This document shows positions 1-5,204 of a stretch of DNA of 9,955 nucleotides, piece after piece. A program made the translations under genes and the position numbers. Location: assembly GCA_937975655.1 (NCBI GenBank), contig CALJTZ010000219.1:1-9955 (forward strand). Direction: 5' to 3'. The notes under the pieces were generated by a model, which was not told the origin of the DNA, ran no database searches, and saw nothing but the letters and a program-made list of their open reading frames with translations. Positions within the stretch are counted from its first letter, which is position 1. Each line of letters opens with the position of its first letter. This DNA comes from an uncultured Synechococcus sp. (GTDB taxonomy: Bacteria; Cyanobacteriota; Cyanobacteriia; PCC-6307; Cyanobiaceae).

Positions 1-2
1 AC

Positions 3-356
3 GCCGGCGTGCCGCCAGAGGAACGGCGCCGGCGGGGTGTTGCCGCCCTGGAACGGGTGGGGCTGGGGGAGCGCCTGCACAACAAGCCCAACCAGCTCTC
101 CGGGGGCCAGCAGCAACGGGTGGCCGTGGCCCGGGCCATCATCAACAACCCGAATCTGCTGCTGGCGGATGAACCCACCGGTGCCCTCGATTCTCGCACC
201 ACCAAGGAGGTGCTCGACCTGTTCGATGAGCTGCACCAGGCCGGCATGACTGTGCTGCTGGTGACCCACGAGCACGACGTGGCCGCCAGGGCCCAGCGGG
301 TGGTGCACTTCCACGACGGCCGGCTGGTGGACAGCGGCGCCGGATCACAGGCCTAA
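3..356 (+). CDS. ABC transporter ATP-binding protein, MacB/LolD type (5' end missing)
   Basis: C-terminal half of an ABC ATPase that would power a MacB/LolD/DevA-type membrane complex exporting or extracting lipids, peptides or small molecules. The reading frame is open from the window edge, so the Walker A motif and true start lie outside. Visible in order: the ABC signature LSGGQQQR (codons from position 96), Walker B LLLADEP, the D-loop GALD and the H-loop histidine in VTHEHD. The pattern EPTGALDS followed by VLLVTHEHDVAARAQRVV is characteristic of the MacB/LolD branch rather than of importer ATPases. A GTG at position 9 is only an internal codon. The TAA stop shares two bases with the TAG stop of the convergent M23 peptidase gene. 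The permease partner is not in the window, so the substrate is unknown. Confidence 0.93.
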   Translation, partial: AGVPPEERRRRGVAALERVGLGERLHNKPNQLSGGQQQRVAVARAIINNPNLLLADEPTGALDSRTTKEVLDLFDELHQAGMTVLLVTHEHDVAARAQRVVHFHDGRLVDSGAGSQA

Positions 357-1468
357 CCGGCGGAGGGTCTGGGCCGCTCCAGGCTCTGCAGCAATTGGCC
401 CATCAACAGGGCAATGGCATCGCGCCCCTTGATCCCGCCGCCGGGATCAAGCTCGCCGGGGTCCATGGCCACCCAGCCCCCTTGGGCGGGCTGGCGCAAC
501 TCAAAGTGCAGGTGCGGGCCCGTGCTCAGGCCCGTGCTGCCCACACGGCCCACCACCTCGCCCTGGCGCACCATTTCGCCGGTTTTCACATAGAGCTCGG
601 AGAGGTGCCCATAGAGGGTGCGGCGCAGGGGGCGCTGGTGCTCGATCTCCACCGCCAGGCCATAGCCCCCGGCCAGGCCACTGCTCACCACGCGGCCCGA
701 TAACGCCGCCACCACCGGCGTGCCTTCAGGAGCCCCGAAATCCTGGCCGGCGTGCATGCGCAGGTAGCCCAGCACCGGATGCATGCGCCAGCCGAAGGTG
801 CTGGTGAGGGGGGCATCGCCGATCAGGGGGAACAACAGCCGGCGATTGCCGTTGCCCAGCAGGGGCGACGGCCGCGGACTCACGCGGAACACACTGGCCA
901 GGTTGAAACTTCCACCCTCACCAGCCAGCAACGCGGACACCGGCACCGTGAGGGGCGGCAGGGGCAGGCCATCGGCGCCGATGCGGCCATAGCCAGCACC
1001 GCCCACCAGGGGATCCCCCGTTGACGTGCCACGCCGTCCCCAGCGGATGGCCACGCCGCTGCGGCACTCCTGGCTGGAGAGGGCTCCGGTGCGGCACGCC
1101 CGCTGGTGGGCGCCGACGTCCAGGGGTTGCATGGCGCCGCCCCCGCCCTGCATGCGAGCACGCTCCATCGGGCTCACCACCCCCTCACGCACCAGCTCAT
1201 CGAGGGATTGATCAAAGCGACGCGGGGCCGCACCGCCCAGCTGGTCAAGGTTGGGCCGCAGCGGTGCCTGGGGCGGAGCCGCTGGCAACACCGGTGCCAG
1301 GGGGGCCGTGGAGCCACTGGGCAGGCCTGGCTCCAGCGAGGCGGGCGCCGGCGTGGTGGCCTCCAGCTGCGCCCAGGCCAACCCACCCCCCAAGAGCGCT
1401 GGCAGCGCGGCCAACAGGCTCAGGGGTTGAAGGCGAGGCAAAGCAGCGGCCAACAGATGGCCTTCCAC
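353..1468 (-). CDS. Secreted M23 family metallopeptidase (LytM/NlpD-like)
   Basis: A 371-residue exported zinc peptidase expected to cut peptidoglycan cross-links, or to act as an envelope factor in cell separation. An N-terminal hydrophobic stretch (about residues 15-30) ending in AWA-Q looks like a signal peptide. Residues ~37-75 are an Ala/Pro-rich linker. A middle segment (~80-210) has no domain I recognise but carries two cysteines, C125 and C135, ten residues apart. The C-terminal M23 domain (~220-335) has the zinc ligands H239 and D243 in HAGQD, H288 in YGHLS, and H319/H321 in PHLHFE, so it should be catalytically active. The frame stays open upstream into birA. I chose the GTG at 1468 because it lies one base after the birA stop and directly precedes the signal peptide; no clear Shine-Dalgarno is visible. 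Last gene of the thioredoxin-aminotransferase-birA string. Its stop overlaps that of the convergent ABC gene. Confidence 0.9.
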   Translation of the reverse strand: MEGHLLAAALPRLQPLSLLAALPALLGGGLAWAQLEATTPAPASLEPGLPSGSTAPLAPVLPAAPPQAPLRPNLDQLGGAAPRRFDQSLDELVREGVVSPMERARMQGGGGAMQPLDVGAHQRACRTGALSSQECRSGVAIRWGRRGTSTGDPLVGGAGYGRIGADGLPLPPLTVPVSALLAGEGGSFNLASVFRVSPRPSPLLGNGNRRLLFPLIGDAPLTSTFGWRMHPVLGYLRMHAGQDFGAPEGTPVVAALSGRVVSSGLAGGYGLAVEIEHQRPLRRTLYGHLSELYVKTGEMVRQGEVVGRVGSTGLSTGPHLHFELRQPAQGGWVAMDPGELDPGGGIKGRDAIALLMGQLLQSLERPRPSAG

Positions 1469-1469
1469 T

Positions 1470-2225
1470 TTAGAAACGACGCTGCAGCAAAGCCACGGCA
1501 GTTCCGCGGCGGAGGCGCAGGCCGCCGTCGGCTGCCAGGCCCGCCACAGTCCAGCGCTGCCCCTCGTGCTCCAGCCACTCGGGGCGCCAGAGGCGCTGCT
1601 CCGCCTGGCGCCGCACCAGTTCGGGCTGGCCGGCGGCGGCGGCGGCCCACTCGAGCCCCCGCAGCAGCCGGGCCGCCAACCGCTCCGGCTGGGCCTGCGG
1701 ATGCCGGCGATGGCCAAGCGCCTCCGCCAGGGGGATGCCACCGGCCGGCGCGCGGTTCACCCCATTGAGGCCCACCCCCAGCTGGGCATAGAGCACCCGG
1801 CCGCCGCGCCAGCGCAGCCGCGGCAGGCTGCCCGCCAGCTTGCGGCCATCGAGCAGCAGGTCGTTGGGCCACTTGATCTGCGGCCGCAGGCCGAGGGCCT
1901 CCAGCTGCAGAGCCATCCCCACCGCCGCCGCCAGGGCCAGCGCGGCGCTGCCTGCGGGCTCGGCCGGCCAGGGCAGCGCCGCGCTCAGCCACACCCCACC
2001 GGGGGGCGAGTGCCAGACCCGCCCCCGCTGACCGTGGCCATGGCGCTGCTGCCGGGCCAGCAGGGCCAGCGGCGGCGCCGCGCCAGTAGCGAGCCAGCGC
2101 TCCAGCTCCAGCTCGGTGCTGGCGCACACCGGCAGCACCCGCAACCGCCAGGGCAAGGGATGATCCCCCGGCAGCTGCCGCAGCGATGCGGCAAGTCCAG
2201 AGGCCTTCAGAGCTGGGCCAGCCAC
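1470..2225 (-). CDS. birA: Biotin--[acetyl-CoA-carboxylase] ligase, monofunctional (group I)
   Basis: A 251-residue cytosolic enzyme that activates biotin with ATP and attaches it to the carrier protein of acetyl-CoA carboxylase, the first step of fatty-acid synthesis. Motifs in order: CASTELE (36-40 region), a variant of the biotin/ATP loop at 61-69 (RHGHGQRGR, family form GRGRRGR), SPPGG, KWPND (118-122), and KLAG with K129 spaced eleven residues from K118 as in E. coli BirA. This is followed by the VGLNGVN strand and a small C-terminal SH3-like region (~220-251). There is no N-terminal helix-turn-helix, so it is the non-regulatory type. The GTG at 2225 is the only sensible start upstream of the first motif and overlaps the aminotransferase by 19 nt. 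Oddities: LAG is followed by SLPR rather than the usual ILxE, and the first loop has two substitutions. Both may be lineage traits. Confidence 0.9.
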   Translation of the reverse strand: MAGPALKASGLAASLRQLPGDHPLPWRLRVLPVCASTELELERWLATGAAPPLALLARQQRHGHGQRGRVWHSPPGGVWLSAALPWPAEPAGSAALALAAAVGMALQLEALGLRPQIKWPNDLLLDGRKLAGSLPRLRWRGGRVLYAQLGVGLNGVNRAPAGGIPLAEALGHRRHPQAQPERLAARLLRGLEWAAAAAGQPELVRRQAEQRLWRPEWLEHEGQRWTVAGLAADGGLRLRRGTAVALLQRRF

Positions 2226-3424
2226 TGGGCCATCCGCTGCGCACCGGCCTCCAATTGCTCAGCCGGATGCACCAGGGCCAGGCGGGCGTAGCCCTCGCCG
2301 CCGGCCCCGAAGCCAGGGCCCGGTGTGAGGCACACACCGGTGTGCTCCAGCAGCTGGGCACAGGCCGCCTCCGCCTCCAGCCCCCGGGCCGTGGCCGCCT
2401 GGGGCAGCTGCAACCACAGATAGAGGGCCATAGAGGGCAGCCGCACGGGCCAGCCCACCGCTTCCAGGGCAGCAGCCATGCGATCGCGACGCTGGCGGTA
2501 CACCGCCTTGATCTGCTCGGGCCAGTCGGGCGCCTGCTCCAGGGCCGCGATGGCACCGGCCTGCAACGCCAGGGACTGGTTGAAATCCACCACCCCCTTG
2601 AGCTGGCGCAGGGCCGTGATCAGGGGAGCAGCGCCAATGGCGAAGGCCAGGCGATAGCCCCCGAGGCACCAGCTCTTCGAGAAGGAGAAGAACTCGATGC
2701 CGCAGGTGCGCCAGTGTTCACTGCGCAGCAGGGCTGGGGCCTCGCCATCGAGGGCCAGATCCACATAGGGATTGTCGTGGGCGAACACCAGGCCATGGCG
2801 TACGGCCCGGGCGGCAGCCTCGTCCACCCAGGCCTGCTGCCCGGTGGTGGCCGTGGGGTTGTGGGGGAAGCCCAGCACCATCAGCTTGAGGGCCTGCCAC
2901 TGGCTGGGGCTGAGCTGGTCAAAATCGGGCGCAAAGCCTTGCTCGGCACGCAGGCGCAGGAACTGAGGCTGGGCTGAGGCCAGGTGCAGGCCGCCCAGAT
3001 GGGAGGGGTAGTAGGGGTCGCAGAGCAGGGCGGCATCGCCCGGATTCAGCACCGCCAAGGGCAGGTGGGCCGTGCCCTCCTGCGAGCCCACCAGCAGCAA
3101 CACCTCGTCCTCCGGATCCACCGCCACCCCGAACCGGCGCTGGGCCCAGGCGGCAACGGCCTCGCGAAAGGGGCGGGTGGCGCCGTGGAGGCAGTAGGCC
3201 GCACTGGAGGGCGCCCCCAGCTGGGACCGGATCGCGGCAATCGCCGCCTCCGGCGGCTGGAGATCCGTGGACCCCAGGGAGAGATCGAGTAGGGGGGGCA
3301 GCCCCTGGGCGGCAGCCCTGGCGACGTAGTGCTGCTTGCGCTGATCGTTGCGGGCGAACACGCCGCTGCCCAGCCTGCCAACCCGCTCGGAAACAACGAA
3401 GGGCGGGTGCTCAGAGATGGGCAT
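2207..3424 (-). CDS. Class I/II PLP-dependent aminotransferase (DapL/AspC-like)
   Basis: A 405-residue fold-type I transaminase, cytosolic, exchanging amino groups between an amino acid and a 2-oxo acid through pyridoxal phosphate. Seen: N189 in FPHNP, D217 and Y220 in HDNPY, the Schiff-base lysine K250 in FSFSKSW, R258 nearby for the cofactor phosphate, and R381 (GYARLAL) for the substrate carboxylate. The complete residue set suggests an active enzyme. The sequence is DapL/AspC-like, but the N-terminus (ERVGRLGSGVFA) does not look like the true cyanobacterial LL-diaminopimelate aminotransferase I remember, so the substrate is left open. The ATG at 3424 sits inside the last codons of the thioredoxin gene (14-nt overlap). 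An in-frame extension to 3460 would only read thioredoxin sequence in another frame. The gene contains an exact HIP1 octamer and overlaps birA by 19 nt. Confidence 0.9.
   Translation of the reverse strand: MPISEHPPFVVSERVGRLGSGVFARNDQRKQHYVARAAAQGLPPLLDLSLGSTDLQPPEAAIAAIRSQLGAPSSAAYCLHGATRPFREAVAAWAQRRFGVAVDPEDEVLLLVGSQEGTAHLPLAVLNPGDAALLCDPYYPSHLGGLHLASAQPQFLRLRAEQGFAPDFDQLSPSQWQALKLMVLGFPHNPTATTGQQAWVDEAAARAVRHGLVFAHDNPYVDLALDGEAPALLRSEHWRTCGIEFFSFSKSWCLGGYRLAFAIGAAPLITALRQLKGVVDFNQSLALQAGAIAALEQAPDWPEQIKAVYRQRRDRMAAALEAVGWPVRLPSMALYLWLQLPQAATARGLEAEAACAQLLEHTGVCLTPGPGFGAGGEGYARLALVHPAEQLEAGAQRMAQWLAQL
2480..2487. other. HIP1 palindrome GCGATCGC
   Basis: An exact copy of the highly iterated palindrome (HIP1) abundant in many freshwater and some other cyanobacterial genomes, lying within the aminotransferase gene. 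It is the only perfect copy I noticed. A single 8-mer in GC-rich DNA could be chance, so it is only weak support for the cyanobacterial assignment. Confidence 0.6.
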
Positions 3425-3731
3425 CCAGGAAGGCCTGCAGCTGGGGCTTGGCCATGGCACCTTCGTGGCGAGCCACCTCCTGACCGCCCTTGAACACGAT
3501 CAAGGTGGGCAGCCCCTGGATCTGCAGTTGGTCGCGGCTGGCGGGGTTGGGATCGGCCTCAAGCTTGCCCACGGCCAGCCGGCCGGCATAGGCGCTGGCG
3601 GCCCAGTCCATCATCGGGGCCATCAGCCGGCAGGGGCCGCACCACTCCGCCCACACATCCACCAGCACAGGGCCAGCGGCCTGGAGCACCTCGGCTTGGA
3701 AGTTGGCGTCTGTGAGGTGGACGACGGACAC
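3411..3731 (-). CDS. trxA: Thioredoxin (TrxA type)
   Basis: A 106-residue soluble thioredoxin, the normal length of the family; it reduces disulfides in target proteins using electrons from thioredoxin reductases. The active site is W30-C31-G32-P33-C34 inside DVWAEWCGPCRLMAP, with the buried acid D25 and the cis-proline P75 in GLPTLIVF. The start is the GTG at 3731, matching the usual N-terminus of the family (VxLTDxNF); no clear Shine-Dalgarno is visible. It leads a tight string with the aminotransferase (14-nt overlap), birA and the M23 peptidase, so these are probably co-transcribed and translationally coupled. A TACAAT box lies 23 bases upstream of the GTG. Cyanobacteria carry several thioredoxin types; the subtype (m, x, y or b) cannot be settled here, so the symbol is generic. 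Confidence 0.93.
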   Translation of the reverse strand: MSVVHLTDANFQAEVLQAAGPVLVDVWAEWCGPCRLMAPMMDWAASAYAGRLAVGKLEADPNPASRDQLQIQGLPTLIVFKGGQEVARHEGAMAKPQLQAFLDAHL

Positions 3732-3753
3732 GGCAGCTGCAGTCAGTGGGGCG

Positions 3754-3759
3754 ATTGTA
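3754..3759 (-). promoter_or_regulatory. Candidate -10 box (TACAAT) for the trxA string
   Basis: Read on the minus strand, TACAAT matches five of six positions of the bacterial -10 consensus within a 50-bp AT-poor gap between vipp1 and trxA. Initiation about seven bases downstream would leave a leader of roughly 15 nt before the GTG at 3731. No convincing -35 hexamer is present at 16-18 bp, which is common in picocyanobacterial promoters. The call rests on sequence resemblance only. Confidence 0.35.
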
Positions 3760-3781
3760 TGGAGCGCATCGCGGCGGACGC

Positions 3782-4558
3782 TCAGAGCTTGTCGATCGAG
3801 CGCTTCAGCTCCTCGAGATCGGCATCCACCTCCGCCACCTTCACGGGCTCCAACTGGGGCATGGGCTGATCGGGTGCCGGCAGGGCCACAGGGGTGGTTC
3901 CGCCGGCGAGTTTGCCCTTGAGGGCGGCCAACTCGGCATCCACCTCGGGGGCGCCTTCCAGGGAGGCGAACTGGCTATCCAGATCGGCCCCGGCCAGCTC
4001 AGCGGCCGCCTGGCTGCGGGCCTCGAGGGCCTGCACCTTCTCCTCCATCTGCTCAAACGCCGCCATGGAGGAGTTGGTGCCCAGGCTCCCCACGGCACTT
4101 TGCAACTGCTCCTGGGCCTGGGCGGCTTGAGCCCGGGCCTTGAGCATGTCTTTTTTGGTCTTGGCCTCGGCGATCTTGCTCTCGAGCGCCACCAGGCTCT
4201 TCTTCAGCTGATCCACCTGGCCGGCCTGGCTCTGGAGCTGGGTGTTCAGGGCCGTGGCGGTGTCCTGGCAGGTCTTGCGGCGTCCCAGGGCTTCGCGGGC
4301 CAGATCCTCCTCGCCCTTTTTCAGGGCCAGCTCCGCCCGCTCGTACCAGGTTTTGGCCTGGGATTCAGCCTGCTCGGCCTGGTTCTGAATACGTTTCTGG
4401 CTGGCGATGGCGGTAGCCACGGCCTGGCGCAGCTTCACCAGGTCGGACTGCATGTCCGCCACGGACTGATCCAGGATCTTGGCGGGGTCCTCCGCCTTGC
4501 TCAGCACCGCGTTGGCATTGGCGCGCACCAGGCGGCTGAGGCGATCGAAGAAGCCCAT
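3782..4558 (-). CDS. vipp1: Vipp1 / IM30, PspA-family membrane-remodelling protein
   Basis: A 258-residue ESCRT-III-like coiled-coil protein that assembles into rings and rods on membranes and is needed to build and protect thylakoids. The N-terminus MGFFDRLSRLVRANAN is the amphipathic membrane-binding helix 0. It is followed by the family segment SKAEDPAKILDQ (20-31), a long Ala/Gln/Lys-rich helical hairpin (~35-150, including EAKTKKDMLKARAQAA) and further helices to ~215. A Pro-rich linker (~220-240) and a final short helix (VDADLEELKRSIDKL) form the C-terminal extension that distinguishes Vipp1 from bacterial PspA. The ATG at 4558 is set by the conserved helix 0; the open frame upstream to 4921 is antisense to the DUF721 gene and is not coding. 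It faces that gene across 88 bp. A hairpin lies just upstream of its start, and the trxA string begins 50 bp after its stop. Confidence 0.95.
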   Translation of the reverse strand: MGFFDRLSRLVRANANAVLSKAEDPAKILDQSVADMQSDLVKLRQAVATAIASQKRIQNQAEQAESQAKTWYERAELALKKGEEDLAREALGRRKTCQDTATALNTQLQSQAGQVDQLKKSLVALESKIAEAKTKKDMLKARAQAAQAQEQLQSAVGSLGTNSSMAAFEQMEEKVQALEARSQAAAELAGADLDSQFASLEGAPEVDAELAALKGKLAGGTTPVALPAPDQPMPQLEPVKVAEVDADLEELKRSIDKL

Positions 4559-4562
4559 GGAT

Positions 4563-4586
4563 CGTGGGAAGGGGCAAGACCCCACG
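4563..4586. promoter_or_regulatory. Inverted repeat just upstream of vipp1
   Basis: CGTGGG (4563-4568) and CCCACG (4581-4586) form a perfect 6-bp stem around a 12-nt loop; inside it GGGG and CCCC offer a competing stem. In the vipp1 mRNA, if transcription starts far enough upstream, this hairpin would end five bases before the ATG and could cover the ribosome entry site, where no Shine-Dalgarno is visible. It could equally be a DNA operator, or chance in GC-rich sequence. Confidence 0.3.
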
Positions 4587-4604
4587 CTAACCAGGGTTCG
4601 CCGC

Positions 4605-4620
4605 ATCCCCACTGCGGGAT
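4605..4620. promoter_or_regulatory. Short palindrome in the vipp1/DUF721 divergent region
   Basis: ATCCC (4605-4609) and GGGAT (4616-4620) form a 5-bp inverted repeat with a 6-bp spacer, near the middle of the 88-bp gap and 26 bp before the ATG of the rightward gene. The position suits a shared operator. I recognise no regulator for this sequence, and arms this short can arise by chance. Confidence 0.22.
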
Positions 4621-4646
4621 TGCCGCACCACCGATAGGGTTTCCCC

Positions 4647-5204
4647 ATGGCCATCGCCCCCCGCAACCAAACCCGGCGCCAGGGCGATGTGAACGTGCTG
4701 GTGCCACCGCCACGCCCACCGATCAAAGGGATCACCAGCTGCCTGGAGCAGCTGCAGAAGCATTGGAAAGCCGATGGCAGCCTGGCCGCCCTCTGGAACG
4801 CCTGGCCCAAGATCGCCGGCCCCCAGCTGGCGCCCCACTGCCAGCCCCTGCAGCTACGGGGTGGGCGGCTGGTGGTGGGGGCCAGCCATCCACAGTGGCT
4901 GCAGGCCCTGCGCTTCAACAAACATCAACTCCTTGGGGCGCTGCGGGGTGCCGGCTTCTCCGTGAAAGACCTGGTGTTTCAACACCACCTCGGCCAACCG
5001 CTGCCGGCCGCAGGCACCGAGCAGGAAGCCCAGGTGTGGGCCCAGCACCCCAGCCGCGTGGACGTGTTCGGCATGGGCAGCTGCCAGGCGTGCGGCCGGC
5101 CAGCCCCCAGGGGTGAGCTCCAGCGCTGGGGCCACTGCAGCTTCTGCCAGCGGCTGCTGATGGATGAGGGCATCGCCATGGGCACGGCAAGCGACGCGGG
5201 CTAG
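4647..5204 (+). CDS. DUF721 (DciA-like) protein with C-terminal zinc ribbon
   Basis: A 185-residue protein. Residues ~25-115 fit DUF721/DciA, a family whose proteobacterial and actinobacterial members help load or activate the replicative helicase DnaB. The evidence is a W-x2-I-x-G-x2-L-A-x-H core (53-64), hydrophobic strands LQLRGGRLVVGAS, then SHPQWLQALRFNKHQLLGAL. A C-terminal CxxC-x14-CxxC array (C146, C149, C164, C167) looks like a zinc ribbon, not part of the minimal DUF721 domain. The ATG at 4647 is preceded by AGGG about ten bases upstream and follows the divergent vipp1 gap. The last codon and stop (GGC TAG) overlap the stop of the convergent ArnT-like gene. A role in DNA replication is inferred from the family; RNA or DNA binding through the ribbon is only a possibility. 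Confidence 0.82.
   Translation: MAIAPRNQTRRQGDVNVLVPPPRPPIKGITSCLEQLQKHWKADGSLAALWNAWPKIAGPQLAPHCQPLQLRGGRLVVGASHPQWLQALRFNKHQLLGALRGAGFSVKDLVFQHHLGQPLPAAGTEQEAQVWAQHPSRVDVFGMGSCQACGRPAPRGELQRWGHCSFCQRLLMDEGIAMGTASDAG

Noticed and set aside
1469..1741. N-terminal extension of the M23 peptidase frame into birA
   Set aside because: The residues are Arg/Ser/Pro-rich with no signal peptide, and they overlap conserved birA sequence; the GTG at 1468 precedes the true signal peptide.
3746..5116. A 456-codon plus-strand open frame
   Set aside because: Antisense to vipp1, then out of frame through the DUF721 gene; the Gly/Leu/His repeats are the reverse reading of the Vipp1 coiled coil.
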